A stretch of 35,247 nt of DNA. Origin: Bacteroidota bacterium (GTDB lineage: Bacteria; Bacteroidota; Bacteroidia; Cytophagales; Cyclobacteriaceae). The notes beneath the pieces are model-generated. The model saw only the letters and a program-made list of their open reading frames with translations. It did no database searches and was not told where the DNA came from. The stretch is taken from contig CANIVF010000044.1 in the NCBI GenBank assembly GCA_947470895.1, positions 1 to 35,247 on the forward strand, in the 5' to 3' direction. The position numbers and the translations under genes were made by a program. Shown one piece after another: positions 13,465 through 23,130 of this stretch (position 1 is its first letter; every line of letters starts with the position of its first letter).

Positions 13465-16400
13465 ATGTACCTCAACTGCCACACCGGCTTCAGTTTCAAA
13501 TACGGCACGTTGCCCATCAAAACGCTTTTTGAAGAAGCCAGGCGTTGCAAAATTCACAAGCTCGCGCTTACAGAGATCAATAATGTTTCTTCTTACCTCG
13601 AAATGCTGCGTCTTTGCGATGCAAATAAAGCAGGTGAAGATGGCCTGACTAAATTTGGAAAGGCACCTTATAATATCAACCTCACGGTAGGTGTGGAATT
13701 CAGAAATCCAGAAGCAGAAACGGACGGACCAAGTCACATTCTTCTCTACATCATCCTGGCAAGAAACAACTGGGGGTTTGAAGCGATCAATCGATTTTTG
13801 TCACATCACAATCGTGAAGGGAGAAAATTTCCCGAGCGGGCGCCTGAATTAGACCAGGTGTTTGTCATTTATCCTTTTGGGAAAATTGAACCGGATCAGC
13901 TAAAGGCATACGAATACATTGGAGTTGGCAAACAGGATTTGTTGTTGTTCTCGATGCATCCGCAACGCGAGGATTATGAATACAAGTTTGTGTTACTTCA
14001 CCCCGTCACTTTTCTGCCTCCGGAAAAAGTGGAAGACAAAAAGACGAAGAAGGAAAAAATAGTCTATCGCGATTATAATGCTCATCGCCTGCTTCGCTGC
14101 ATTGCTCACGGCACGTTGCTCAGTAAACTTCCCGAACATCACCAGGCGCGTAAGGAAGAATTTATGATGCCTGAGGAGGAATTGGAAAAGCAGTTCGAAC
14201 AATTTCCAGAGTTGATCCTCAATGCGCAGTCGTTGCTCAATCAATGTTCTATTGAATGTAAAATTGGTGAGGACAAGAATAAAAAATTTTTCACTTCCGG
14301 TCCGGCAGAGGACATGAAATATTTGCGATCCATTACAACCAAAGGATATACAAAGCGTTATGGCCATGATAAAGCCATCTGGCAATCTCATATTGAAAAG
14401 GAGCTGCGCATCATTGCGAAAAAAGGATTCACTTCCTATTACCTGATTGCTTTTGATCTGATCACTTTCGCTAAAAAGAATGGCTATGATTTTGTGGGTC
14501 GTGGAAGTGGGGCCAACAGCACAGTGGCTTATTGCCTGGGCATTACCAATGTAGATCCGATTGAACTGGATTTGTATTTCGAACGCTTCCTTAATGAAGA
14601 ACGCGTGTCGCCTCCGGATTTTGATATCGACTTCTCGTGGGATAATCGTGATGCGATCTATGAATATATTTTTAATAAGTATGGATACGATCACGTATGT
14701 TTACTCGGTACACATGTGACCTTCACACAAAAATCACTGGTGCGCGAACTCGGAAAAGTATTCGGTTTACCAAAGGATGAGATTGATGTATTGGTGGAAA
14801 CCCGAAAACAAAAAATAAAACGCGATCACATTGCTCAAAAAGTAATCGGCTATGCAGATTATATTGAGAGCAAAGAATTGCCATCTAATATTTCTATTCA
14901 TGCTGGTGGCGTGCTCATTACGGAGAAACCCATTTATGCTTATACGGCCACCGAATTTCCACCGAAGAGTTTGCCGGTATCGCAATTTGAAATGCATGCG
15001 GCTGAAGATTTTGGTATTTATAAGTTTGATATTCTCAGTCAACGCGGGCTCGGTCATATCAATGAAACCGTAAAGCATGTGAAACGCAACAAAGGAATTG
15101 ATGTCGATGTATATCAGTTCAGAAAATTTAAGGAGGATGAAAAAATAAAAGACCTCATGCGGCACAGCAAAGCAATGGGCTGCTTTTACGTGGAATCGCC
15201 CGCCATGCGTATGTTGCTTGGCAAACTGGAATGTGATGACTACCTCACGTTGGTAGCGGCTAGTTCTATTATTCGTCCGGGTGTTGCTAGTTCAGGAATG
15301 ATGAAAGCGTACATCGAACGTTTTCACATGCATCGAAAAGGAATTAAGTATGAATCGATTCATCCTAAGATGGATGAGATTATGGCAGATACATTTGGTG
15401 TGATGGTGTATCAGGAAGATGTCATAAAAGTAGCGCACCATTTTGCCGGACTTACTTTGACAGAAGCGGATGTCTTGCGTAGAGGTATGTCGGGCAAGTA
15501 TCGCTCACGTGGAGAATTTCAACGCGTGCAAGATCGCTTCTTTGAAGGATGTAAAGAACGTGGTTATGATCAGAAGGTAACCGATCGAGTCTGGTTTGAG
15601 ATCGAAAGTTTTGCCGGTTACTCGTTTGCCAAAGGCCATTCAGCTAGCTATGCAGTAGAAAGTTATCAGAGTTTGTTTCTCAAAGCGCATTATCCATTGG
15701 AGTTCATGGTGGGCGTGATCAATAACTTTGGTGGATTTTACAGAACGGAATTTTACTTTCACGAAGCACGCATGAATGGCGCACAGATCGAACCACCTTG
15801 CATGAATCATAGCGATTATCTTACTATCATTGAAGGCAATCAGATTTACATCGGATTTATTCATCTAAAAAGCCTGGAAACAAAAATCGGTCAACATATT
15901 GCGGAAGAGCGAAAGAAGAAAGGTCCGTACAAAAGTCTCGATAACTTTTTGAGACGCACGCCCGGTATCGGACTGGAGCAACTGCGCATTCTGATCCGCC
16001 TCGGATCATTTCGCTTCACCGGAAAAACCAAACAACAAATGTTGTGGGAGTCGATGCTTTATTTCAGTCAGGCTAAAGCGAAACCAACTTCCACAGTTGA
16101 TTTGTTTGATACCGAGCCAAAAGAATATCCATTACCCGAATTGAAGCGATACATACTAGAAGATGCTTTCGATGAAATTGAATTACTCGGCTTCCCACTT
16201 TCCAATCCATTTGATTTACTGGCCAATCGAGATTATGGCGACACCACAGCGCTTGATCTAAAAAATAAAATAGGAAAGCAAGTTCACATCGTTGGATATC
16301 TGGTTACCACCAAAGATGCCTTCACCATGAAGAATCACGACCACATGTGTTTCGGCACGTTCTATGATGTGCAGGGTGAAGTTTTTGATACGGTTCATTT

Positions 16401-16596
16401 TCCAAACTCAGCGCGACAGTTTCCGTTTCGCGGTCGCGGTTTTTATGAGGTGAAGGGAAAAGTGACAGAGGACTTTGGTGTATATGCCATTGATGTTCGT
16501 TGGATGGACAAACTACCGATGGTTAGCAAACGAGCCGATCAGGCTTTCGCGGAAGTAATGGCGGCAAATCCGCAACCGCAAAGTCATTCTGTTTGA
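13465..16596 (+). CDS. Second DNA polymerase III alpha subunit, error-prone (DnaE2/ImuC-like) type
   Basis: At 1043 residues it is shorter than typical replicative DnaE. The N-terminal PHP domain (MYLNCHTGFSFKYGT ... LALTEINNV) lacks several metal ligands of the canonical LHxHS and ALTDH motifs: the first His is Asn, and the later Asp and His are Glu and Ile. The polymerase core is intact: PPDFDIDF (D385, D387, D389) and KFDILSQRG (D522) supply the catalytic aspartates, and the family motif SFAGYSFAKGHSASYA is present. After a helix-hairpin-helix region (TPGIGLEQLRILIRLGSF), STVDLF (about 876-881) resembles a beta-clamp motif, and the C-terminus is an OB fold. With dinB and recQ it forms one unit. 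I infer translesion synthesis rather than bulk replication; a replicative dnaE elsewhere is expected. Confidence 0.85.
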   Translation: MYLNCHTGFSFKYGTLPIKTLFEEARRCKIHKLALTEINNVSSYLEMLRLCDANKAGEDGLTKFGKAPYNINLTVGVEFRNPEAETDGPSHILLYIILARNNWGFEAINRFLSHHNREGRKFPERAPELDQVFVIYPFGKIEPDQLKAYEYIGVGKQDLLLFSMHPQREDYEYKFVLLHPVTFLPPEKVEDKKTKKEKIVYRDYNAHRLLRCIAHGTLLSKLPEHHQARKEEFMMPEEELEKQFEQFPELILNAQSLLNQCSIECKIGEDKNKKFFTSGPAEDMKYLRSITTKGYTKRYGHDKAIWQSHIEKELRIIAKKGFTSYYLIAFDLITFAKKNGYDFVGRGSGANSTVAYCLGITNVDPIELDLYFERFLNEERVSPPDFDIDFSWDNRDAIYEYIFNKYGYDHVCLLGTHVTFTQKSLVRELGKVFGLPKDEIDVLVETRKQKIKRDHIAQKVIGYADYIESKELPSNISIHAGGVLITEKPIYAYTATEFPPKSLPVSQFEMHAAEDFGIYKFDILSQRGLGHINETVKHVKRNKGIDVDVYQFRKFKEDEKIKDLMRHSKAMGCFYVESPAMRMLLGKLECDDYLTLVAASSIIRPGVASSGMMKAYIERFHMHRKGIKYESIHPKMDEIMADTFGVMVYQEDVIKVAHHFAGLTLTEADVLRRGMSGKYRSRGEFQRVQDRFFEGCKERGYDQKVTDRVWFEIESFAGYSFAKGHSASYAVESYQSLFLKAHYPLEFMVGVINNFGGFYRTEFYFHEARMNGAQIEPPCMNHSDYLTIIEGNQIYIGFIHLKSLETKIGQHIAEERKKKGPYKSLDNFLRRTPGIGLEQLRILIRLGSFRFTGKTKQQMLWESMLYFSQAKAKPTSTVDLFDTEPKEYPLPELKRYILEDAFDEIELLGFPLSNPFDLLANRDYGDTTALDLKNKIGKQVHIVGYLVTTKDAFTMKNHDHMCFGTFYDVQGEVFDTVHFPNSARQFPFRGRGFYEVKGKVTEDFGVYAIDVRWMDKLPMVSKRADQAFAEVMAANPQPQSHSV

Positions 16597-16658
16597 TTTT
16601 GTCATAACACCTATTCACCTTTGCCACAGATTTTAATTTGAGATATCCTATTAAGCCT

Positions 16659-16782
16659 CGGTCTGTGTCCTCACAGACCGAAACGCGGATCTTGATAGAT
16701 TGATCATTTTGAATTAATCAAATGGTCTGTGAGGACACTGACCATGGGGTTTTTGAATTTGACATAGTCCACGATGGACTAT
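16659..16782. repeat. Paired inverted REP-like palindromes plus a further hairpin
   Basis: CGGTCTGTG-TCCT-CACAGACCG (16659-16680) is a perfect hairpin. ATGGTCTGTG-AGGA-CACTGACCAT (16722-16745) is an inverted copy with one mismatch and complementary loop. This pair arrangement resembles bipartite REP elements. A third perfect hairpin ATAGTCCA-CGA-TGGACTAT follows at 16764-16782. They fill most of the 210-bp gap between dnaE and the aminotransferase gene and may also end the dnaE transcript. Confidence 0.7.
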
Positions 16783-16806
16783 CGACTATTGATCATCAAC
16801 TAAACT

Positions 16807-18111
16807 ATGCGTCAGCAACTACTCAGCGAAGGAGCCAGTGAACTCAGTTATGAAATACGAGAGATCGTAAAGAAGGCAGAGCAAATAAAAAATCTGGGCA
16901 AAGATATTTATTGGGAAAACATTGGTGATCCTATTCAGAAGAACCATAAACTTCCGGATTGGATTAAGCAGATCATTGCCGACCTGGCGTTGCAAAATGA
17001 ATCGTACAGCTATTGTCCGAGTAAGGGAATCTTAGAGACAAGGAAATTTTTAGCACAACAAACCAATCAGTTGGGCGGTGTGCAAATTACTCTGGATGAT
17101 ATTTGTTTTTTCAACGGACTGGGTGATGCCATTGCCAAAGTATATCAATACATTACGCCTACCTCACGCGTGATCGGACCTTCGCCTGCTTATTCCACGC
17201 ACTCCAGTGCGGAGGCAGCACATGCCAGCAATGAACCATTAACATATAAACTCGATCCAAACAATAAATGGTATCCTGATCTGGATGATTTGTATAACAA
17301 AGTGAAGTACAATCCGAACGTGGTGGGCATACTCATCATCAATCCGGATAACCCAACTGGCATGGTGTATCCCTTGGAAACACTGAAACGAATCGTTGAA
17401 ATAGCGAAAGAGTTTAAGCTGTTTTTGATTTGTGATGAGATCTACATCAACATCACCTACAACGGTGCACGTGCCTACTCGTTAGCAGAAGTCATTGACG
17501 ATGTTCCCGGCATTGCGATGCGAGGAATTTCAAAAGAACTTCCCTGGCCTGGTTCCCGCTGTGGTTGGATGGAATATTATAACCGAAGCAAGGATGTAGA
17601 CTTCAACCGTTTTTGTCTGGCACTTGATAATGCCAAAATGATTGAAGTATGTTCGACCAAACTTCCACAGCTGGCCATTCCAAAAATATTGGGCGATCCA
17701 CGATTCAAAGTATATCGTGAAGAAACCAATCGCAATATTGGCAATCGCAGTAAGATCATTGCCGACATACTTCATACTGTTCCGCAACTTACTTTCAACG
17801 AAACGTTTGGCGCGTTTTATAACACGATTATTTTCCGTGACGGAACATTACATAATGGTCAGAAACTTAAGATCGGTGATGAAGGTATCAATAAGTTAGT
17901 GGAAGGTTGGGTTGATCAGGATATTCCTCATGATAAGCGTTTTGTATATTATTTGCTTGGCGCGAAAGGTGTGTGCGTAGTTCCCATCTCCTCTTTCTGT
18001 TCGGAGTTGCAGGGTTTTCGCGTAACCTTATTAGAAGAGAACGAAGATATGCTTGTGCGCACGTTTACGGCTATTCGTGATGGTATTGTTGAGTATCTTG
18101 CTTCCGCTTAA
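16807..18111 (+). CDS. PLP-dependent class I/II aminotransferase (AlaA-like)
   Basis: The 434-residue fold-type I aminotransferase has the pyridoxal phosphate lysine at K243 in GISKELPWPGSRCGW. Other cofactor contacts are visible in INPDNPTGMVY and ICDEIYINITY. The C-terminal GFRVTLL supplies the usual substrate-carboxylate arginine. The sequence is of the group that includes alanine aminotransferases (AlaA, AvtA-like), which exchange amino groups among alanine, valine and glutamate. Placement immediately upstream of the ilv leader supports a role in branched-chain or alanine metabolism. It lies before the attenuator, so it should escape attenuation. Exact substrate is uncertain. Confidence 0.75.
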   Translation: MRQQLLSEGASELSYEIREIVKKAEQIKNLGKDIYWENIGDPIQKNHKLPDWIKQIIADLALQNESYSYCPSKGILETRKFLAQQTNQLGGVQITLDDICFFNGLGDAIAKVYQYITPTSRVIGPSPAYSTHSSAEAAHASNEPLTYKLDPNNKWYPDLDDLYNKVKYNPNVVGILIINPDNPTGMVYPLETLKRIVEIAKEFKLFLICDEIYINITYNGARAYSLAEVIDDVPGIAMRGISKELPWPGSRCGWMEYYNRSKDVDFNRFCLALDNAKMIEVCSTKLPQLAIPKILGDPRFKVYREETNRNIGNRSKIIADILHTVPQLTFNETFGAFYNTIIFRDGTLHNGQKLKIGDEGINKLVEGWVDQDIPHDKRFVYYLLGAKGVCVVPISSFCSELQGFRVTLLEENEDMLVRTFTAIRDGIVEYLASA

Positions 18112-18215
18112 GTAATTACCTAACATTCGTTAAAGCATATTTTGAAACTTTTTTCTGCACTTTCATTGAATCTCATCACAAAATTTTACAATCTTGTAGC
18201 CTAGCACAAGATAAT

Positions 18216-18323
18216 ATGCAATTGAAATTAAATTCATATCGCTGCAACACCAACCTGATCACTTTGATCAGCGGTGTACTTGTGCTCCTTAGCGTCAATA
18301 TTCTCCGGAAACCGGTGCTGTGA
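18216..18323 (+). CDS. Branched-chain leader peptide of the ilv attenuator
   Basis: A 35-codon ORF starts ATG CAA TTG and ends CTG TGA. From codon 14 to 35 (for example NLITLISGVLVLLSVN), 14 of 22 residues are Leu, Ile or Val: seven Leu, three Ile, four Val. The stop is 23 nt before an intrinsic terminator, and the whole precedes ilvE. This is the layout of ilv-type leader peptides, in which ribosome stalling at Leu/Ile/Val codons prevents the terminator from forming. No riboswitch or T-box features were found in the 309-bp gap. The promoter itself could not be placed confidently. Confidence 0.8.
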   Translation: MQLKLNSYRCNTNLITLISGVLVLLSVNILRKPVL

Positions 18324-18346
18324 CGATATTGTAGAAACGATATTTG

Positions 18347-18378
18347 AACCGCCCCGAGAAGTTGGGGCGGTTTTGTTT
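18347..18378 (+). terminator. ilv attenuator terminator
   Basis: AACCGCCCC (18347-18355) pairs perfectly with GGGGCGGTT (18364-18372) around an 8-nt loop and is followed by a T-rich run TTGTTTT. It lies 48 bp upstream of the ilvE start and downstream of the leader peptide, so it should stop transcription when charged branched-chain tRNAs are plentiful. The competing antiterminator was not resolved by eye. Confidence 0.85.
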
Positions 18379-18392
18379 TATAGGACCAACTG

Positions 18393-18408
18393 CAAACTAA
18401 CGATTGTT
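18393..18408 (+). promoter_or_regulatory. Conserved 16-mer after the ilv terminator
   Basis: CAAACTAACGATTGTT is identical to 26654-26669 in front of leuC. In both places it begins 21 nt after the last base of the terminator stem. Here it ends 12 nt before the ilvE ATG. The role is unknown; see the related finding. Confidence 0.55.
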
Positions 18409-18420
18409 TTAAATTTTAAC

Positions 18421-19308
18421 ATGTATTACAACGACAACACCATTCTCTACCTGGATGGTAAATTCGTAAAAGCAAAGGATGCGACTGCTGATTTATTCAG
18501 TCAAACGCTTCACTATGGATATGGAGCGTTTGAAGGTATCCGCGCTTACCAAACTATCCATGGAGTAAAAATATTTAAAGCGCATGAGCACTTTGAAAGA
18601 CTCATTAAAAGTTGCGCACTGCTTGGAATTCCGTTCCATCATACTGCCGAAGAGCTCACACAGATATCGTACCTGGTGTTAGAAAAAAATAATCTGAAGG
18701 ACGCATATATTCGCCCGTTGGTGTATTGTGCACCCAACATGAAGTTGTCGGCACCCAAAGGTGTGTCCATCATGATCACGGCATGGGACTGGAACAAATA
18801 CTTTGACGAACAGAAGTTGCGTGTTTGTGTATCTACGTTTCAGCGCCCCAATCCGAAATCCATAAAGATGGAAGCCAAGGCGTGTGGTCATTATGTAAAC
18901 TCCATCATGGCTGCCAACGAAGCGAAGCAACGCGGATTTGATGAAGCTCTGATGCTGGATCTGAATGGCTTCGTGGCTGAAGGGTCCGGAGCCAATTTCT
19001 TTTTTGAGAAGGATGGAGTGCTTTATACGCCACCACTTGGAAATATTTTGCCGGGTATCACGCGTCAGACTGTATTAGAAATTTGTAAAGAACTTGATAT
19101 GCCTGTGGAGGAAAGGTATTTCCGCCCTGAAGAATTGTTTGAAGCCGATGGCGCGTTCTTCTGTGGCACAGCCGTAGAGATCACCGGAATAGAGTCAGTA
19201 GAAGGACAAAAGTTTAATAAACCATGGAAAGAATCGATGGGTTCAATTATTCAGGAAGCCTATCAATGTATCGTGTTAGATAAAAGTTATTCATATGTAA
19301 TTGTATGA
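18421..19308 (+). CDS. ilvE: Branched-chain amino-acid aminotransferase
   Basis: The 295-residue fold-type IV PLP enzyme transaminates the 2-keto acids in the last step to Leu, Ile and Val. I take the ATG at 18421 (MYYNDNTILYLDG) because a longer open frame runs back through the attenuator terminator and is not coding. Family motifs: LHYGYGAFEGIRAY, the PLP lysine K153 in EAKACGHYVNS, FVAEGSGANFFF, and LPGITRQTVLEI. The length matches the short bacterial IlvE class. It is the first gene of the ilv block and directly controlled by the leader/terminator. Confidence 0.93.
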   Translation: MYYNDNTILYLDGKFVKAKDATADLFSQTLHYGYGAFEGIRAYQTIHGVKIFKAHEHFERLIKSCALLGIPFHHTAEELTQISYLVLEKNNLKDAYIRPLVYCAPNMKLSAPKGVSIMITAWDWNKYFDEQKLRVCVSTFQRPNPKSIKMEAKACGHYVNSIMAANEAKQRGFDEALMLDLNGFVAEGSGANFFFEKDGVLYTPPLGNILPGITRQTVLEICKELDMPVEERYFRPEELFEADGAFFCGTAVEITGIESVEGQKFNKPWKESMGSIIQEAYQCIVLDKSYSYVIV

Positions 19309-19380
19309 TACCGGATGCTGGATACTAGTCGCTTGACGCGAACTTGGTATCCGGAATCAAGTATCCTAAACTTTAGAAAA
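19309..19380. repeat. Intergenic imperfect palindromes between ilvE and ilvD
   Basis: The 72-bp gap contains GGATACT (19320-19326) and AGTATCC (19360-19366), plus further GATACC/GGTATC complements, giving several alternative short stems. The region stays open in the ilvD frame (a start at 19315 is possible), but the product does not resemble IlvD. It looks like a dispersed intergenic repeat. Confidence 0.35.
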
Positions 19381-21060
19381 ATGGAACTAAATAAATATAG
19401 CAGAACCATCACTCAGGATCCAACCTTGCCAGCCGCACAGGCAATGCTTTACGGAATTGGATTAACAGAACATGATTTGACAAAAGCACAGGTTGGCATT
19501 GTGAGCACTGGCTATGATGGCAATACGTGTAACATGCATTTGAACGCATTAGCCGCGGAGGTGAAAACGGCAGTTTGGTCCAGCGATCTGGTGGGTTTGG
19601 TTTTTCATAGTATCGGTGTGAGCGATGGCATCAGCAATGGTACTGAAGGGATGCGTTATTCATTGGTGAGTCGTGAGGTAATTGCTGATTCAATAGAAAC
19701 CGTATGTGGCGCTCAATATTACGATGGTTTGATTGCCGTAGTAGGCTGCGATAAAAACATGCCCGGCTCATTGATTGCAATGGGAAGATTAAATCGTCCT
19801 GCGATCATGGTATATGGCGGAACCATTGCCGGTGGCCACTACAAAGGACGTGAGTTGAATATCATTTCCTCATTTGAAGCGTTGGGAGAAAAAATTCAAG
19901 GCAAACTTTCTGATGAAGATTATAAAGGCATCATACAAAATTCTTGTCCTGGTGCTGGTGCTTGCGGAGGTATGTACACGGCAAATACAATGGCTTCTGC
20001 TATTGAAGCGTTGGGTATGTCACTGCCTTATTCATCTTCCAATCCAGCACTTAGTCCTGAAAAGTCAGCAGAGTGCAACGAAGCAGGAAAAGCGATTCGC
20101 TTACTGTTAGAGAAAGACTTGAAGCCGCGTGACATCATGACGGACAAAGCATTTGAAAATGCAGTTACAATAGTGATGGCCCTCGGAGGTTCTACGAATG
20201 CCGTGCTTCATTTGATTGCCATGGCCAAGAGTGTAGGTCTTAAACTGACACAAGACGATTTTCAGCGCATCTCAGATAAAACTCCATTGCTGGCTGATCT
20301 TAAACCAAGTGGAAAGTATTTAATGGAAGCGCTTCATAAAGTGGGTGGTGTGCCATCCGTGATGAAGTACTTATTGCAAAAAGGATTTTTACATGGTGAT
20401 TGTATCACCTGCACCGGCAAGACCATTGCAGAAAATGTTGCCGATGCGATAGACCTTGATTTCGAAAAACAGAATATCATAGTTCCTATCGAAAGACCAA
20501 TCAAGAAGACAGGTCACTTACAAATTCTTTATGGAAATCTGGCCGAGAAAGGATCCGTTGCAAAGATCACCGGAAAGGAAGGCGAGAAGTTCAAAGGAAC
20601 TGCTTGCGTGTTTAATGGTGAATTTGAATTAGTTGATGGAATCAAAACCGGAAAAATAAAAGAAGGTGACGTTGTCGTCATCCGCAATGTAGGCCCCAAA
20701 GGTGCACCCGGTATGCCCGAAATGTTGAAGCCTACCAGTTTGATTATGGGTTCAGGTCTTGGTAAGAGTGTAGCCTTAATCACCGATGGAAGATTCAGTG
20801 GTGGCTCACACGGATTTGTAATAGGTCACATCACTCCCGAAGCATTTGAAGGAGGTTTGATTGCGTTGGTAGAAGATAATGACTGGATTGAGATAGACAT
20901 AAAAAAACATCAGATCAACTTGTTGGTCGATGAAAAAACACTGGCGATCAGAAGATCACATCATAAGTCACCGCAGTTACGTGTAACCAGCGGTGTATTG
21001 TATAAATATGCGAAACAAGTAAAAACAGCTGCCGATGGATGCGTTACTGACGAAGACTAA
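19381..21060 (+). CDS. ilvD: Dihydroxy-acid dehydratase
   Basis: The 559-residue iron-sulfur enzyme converts 2,3-dihydroxy-acids to 2-keto acids in Ile and Val synthesis. I start it at ATG 19381 ([12 protein letters not shown]), where family similarity begins; the frame is open further upstream across a palindromic spacer. Cluster cysteines lie in [10 protein letters not shown] (C123) and [15 protein letters not shown] (C195), with a further pair in [10 protein letters not shown]. Other signatures are [13 protein letters not shown] and [11 protein letters not shown]. Its 3' end overlaps ilvB by 26 nt, suggesting translational coupling. Confidence 0.95.
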   Translation: MELNKYSRTITQDPTLPAAQAMLYGIGLTEHDLTKAQVGIVSTGYDGNTCNMHLNALAAEVKTAVWSSDLVGLVFHSIGVSDGISNGTEGMRYSLVSREVIADSIETVCGAQYYDGLIAVVGCDKNMPGSLIAMGRLNRPAIMVYGGTIAGGHYKGRELNIISSFEALGEKIQGKLSDEDYKGIIQNSCPGAGACGGMYTANTMASAIEALGMSLPYSSSNPALSPEKSAECNEAGKAIRLLLEKDLKPRDIMTDKAFENAVTIVMALGGSTNAVLHLIAMAKSVGLKLTQDDFQRISDKTPLLADLKPSGKYLMEALHKVGGVPSVMKYLLQKGFLHGDCITCTGKTIAENVADAIDLDFEKQNIIVPIERPIKKTGHLQILYGNLAEKGSVAKITGKEGEKFKGTACVFNGEFELVDGIKTGKIKEGDVVVIRNVGPKGAPGMPEMLKPTSLIMGSGLGKSVALITDGRFSGGSHGFVIGHITPEAFEGGLIALVEDNDWIEIDIKKHQINLLVDEKTLAIRRSHHKSPQLRVTSGVLYKYAKQVKTAADGCVTDED

Positions 21061-22786
21061 AGAAAAAACAGTGCTCGCTGAAAAAGAAAACATCACTGGA
21101 TCCGAAGCATTGTTAAAGTGTCTCGTAGCCGAAAACGTGAAAACAATTTTTGGTTATCCAGGAGGTGCGATCATGCCAGTGTATGATGCGCTCTATGGTT
21201 ATGCCGATCAACTCACACATATATTAGTGCGTCACGAGCAAGGTGCCATTCATGCTGCACAAGGTTTTGCACGAGTATCTGGCAAGCCGGGAGTTGTGTT
21301 TGCAACGTCAGGACCTGGTGCAACTAATTTGGTAACCGGATTAGCCGATGCGTTGATTGACTCTACTCCATTGGTATGTATCACGGGTCAGGTGTTCGCA
21401 CACTTGTTGGGCACGGATGCCTTTCAGGAAATTGATGTGATCAACACCACCATCCCCGTTACAAAATGGAATGTGCAAGTAACCGAAGCGAAAGATATTG
21501 CTGGAGCAGTAGCGAAAGCATTTCACATTGCCACTACAGGTAGACCGGGCCCTGTGTTAATCGACATCACCAAGAATGCACAAAATGAATTGTTTGAATT
21601 TGCGGAATACAAAAAGTGTGAAAGCATCCGCACCTATAAGCCAAAACCACAATTACAAATCAGCGAGGTTGAAGCTGCAGCTGCTTTAATTCATCAAGCT
21701 AAGAAACCATATATCTTAGCGGGCCAGGGAATTTTACTTTCAGGGGCATCAAAAGAATTGATGGCCTTCTCTGAAAAGACAGGCATACCTGTAGCGAGTA
21801 CATTGTTAGGACTGGGAGCTTTCCCTACCAATCATCCAAACTATGTGGGCTATTTGGGCATGCACGGTAATTACGGACCAAACGTAAACACCAATCAGTG
21901 CGATGTATTGATTGCAATAGGAATGCGTTTTGATGATCGAGTAACCGGCAACGTCAGCAAGTATGCCAAGCAAGCGAAGGTGATTCATATTGAAATTGAT
22001 AAAGCCGAGATCAACAAAATCATCAAAGCAGATGTCGCTGTTCATGCCGATGCGAGGGAAGCATTGGGTTCTTTGATTAATTTGGTTCAACCTAATTCGC
22101 ATTCTGAGTGGATGGAAAGTTTCCGCGTCTTAAATAGAGAAGAACATGAGAAGGTAGTTCATCATGAGTTTAACTCAACGGGTGAAATAAAGATGGCGGA
22201 AGTAATCAATCACCTTTCTAATCAAACAAATGGTGAAGCTATTATGGTAACCGATGTGGGGCAGCATCAGATGATCGCATCGCGTTACTATCAGTTCAAG
22301 AATCCGCGCACCAATGTTACTTCAGGTGGCGCTGGCACCATGGGCTTTGCGTTACCAGCGGCTATGGGCGCGAAGCTTGCCATACCAGAACAACAAGTTG
22401 TAGCAGTAATTGGTGACGGGGGATATCAAATGACCGTGCAGGAGTTAGGCACCATCATGCAGTATAAAATCCCTGTAAAGATTTTAGTGTTGAATAATAA
22501 CTTTTTAGGAATGGTACGCCAATGGCAGCAACTATTCCATGGCAAGCGCTATTCGTTCACTGAAATGGTGAATCCGAATTTTGTAAAACTGGCTGAAGCA
22601 TATTCAATTCCCGCAAGGAAAGTAGAGAAGCGTGAGGATTTGCAAGCCGCGCTAAATGAAATGCTTGCAGCAAAGACCCCTTATTTCTTAGAAGTAGTGG
22701 TGGGAAAAGAAGATAACGTGTTTCCGATGGTGCCTGCAGGAGCCGGTGTGGCGGATGTATTATTAGAAGCACCAACTAATAAATAA
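21035..22786 (+). CDS. ilvB: Acetolactate synthase large subunit
   Basis: The 583-residue thiamine-diphosphate enzyme condenses pyruvate with pyruvate or 2-ketobutyrate, the committed step of Val/Leu and Ile synthesis. The N-terminal pyrimidine-binding domain has [14 protein letters not shown] and the catalytic Glu in [15 protein letters not shown]. The C-terminal domain has the diphosphate-binding stretch GDGGYQM...LVLNNN. The ATG at 21035 lies inside the end of ilvD in another frame; the first about 20 residues are a variable leader, so a slightly later start is possible. The small subunit follows 17 bp downstream. Confidence 0.95.
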   Translation: MDALLTKTKEKTVLAEKENITGSEALLKCLVAENVKTIFGYPGGAIMPVYDALYGYADQLTHILVRHEQGAIHAAQGFARVSGKPGVVFATSGPGATNLVTGLADALIDSTPLVCITGQVFAHLLGTDAFQEIDVINTTIPVTKWNVQVTEAKDIAGAVAKAFHIATTGRPGPVLIDITKNAQNELFEFAEYKKCESIRTYKPKPQLQISEVEAAAALIHQAKKPYILAGQGILLSGASKELMAFSEKTGIPVASTLLGLGAFPTNHPNYVGYLGMHGNYGPNVNTNQCDVLIAIGMRFDDRVTGNVSKYAKQAKVIHIEIDKAEINKIIKADVAVHADAREALGSLINLVQPNSHSEWMESFRVLNREEHEKVVHHEFNSTGEIKMAEVINHLSNQTNGEAIMVTDVGQHQMIASRYYQFKNPRTNVTSGGAGTMGFALPAAMGAKLAIPEQQVVAVIGDGGYQMTVQELGTIMQYKIPVKILVLNNNFLGMVRQWQQLFHGKRYSFTEMVNPNFVKLAEAYSIPARKVEKREDLQAALNEMLAAKTPYFLEVVVGKEDNVFPMVPAGAGVADVLLEAPTNK

Positions 22787-22803
22787 TTAAAAGTCCTTAG
22801 TAC

Positions 22804-23100
22804 ATGACGATAAAACAGGATTATACATTGGAGCTTACGGCAGATAATAATTTTTCTGTGTTAAATAGGATCATTAATATTCTCAACCGCAGGCGCGTGC
22901 GCATCAAGAAGTTGATGGCGCACGAAAATGAAAATGATTTTCGCAGAGGTGGTGTGATCATGTTATTGTTCACCACACCTGACCTGATTGAAAAAGTAAC
23001 CGTGCAACTTGAAAAACTGATTGAAGTAGACAGTGTGAAAGTATATCAAGGTAACAGCGAGTACTTCGAACTCAGTGAAAAAATTGTAGACGTAGATTAA
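22804..23100 (+). CDS. ilvN: Acetolactate synthase small (regulatory) subunit, ACT domain only
   Basis: The 98-residue protein consists of a single ACT domain (YTLELTADNNFSVLNRIINI ... RRGGVIMLLFTTPD ... VDSVKVYQ). It lacks the C-terminal half present in the roughly 160-residue IlvH/IlvN proteins and is closer in size to the enterobacterial IlvM or IlvN subunits (roughly 85-95 residues). The partner is the IlvB encoded just upstream. The family role is subunit activation and feedback binding of valine. A small ACT-only form may be a poor or different valine sensor; this is inference. Confidence 0.85.
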   Translation: MTIKQDYTLELTADNNFSVLNRIINILNRRRVRIKKLMAHENENDFRRGGVIMLLFTTPDLIEKVTVQLEKLIEVDSVKVYQGNSEYFELSEKIVDVD

Positions 23101-23130
23101 TCAGAAACTAACAACTAATAACCAAATAAC

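Noticed and set aside
18274..18420. A longer ilvE reading beginning at 18274
   Set aside because: It would translate through the attenuator terminator, and the extra residues do not resemble IlvE; the ATG at 18421 matches the family start.
18112..18420. Riboswitch or T-box in front of ilvE
   Set aside because: No T-box specifier or antiterminator consensus was seen, and the leader peptide explains the layout better.
19315..19380. A longer ilvD reading beginning at 19315
   Set aside because: The added residues come from a palindromic intergenic spacer; IlvD similarity starts at 19381.
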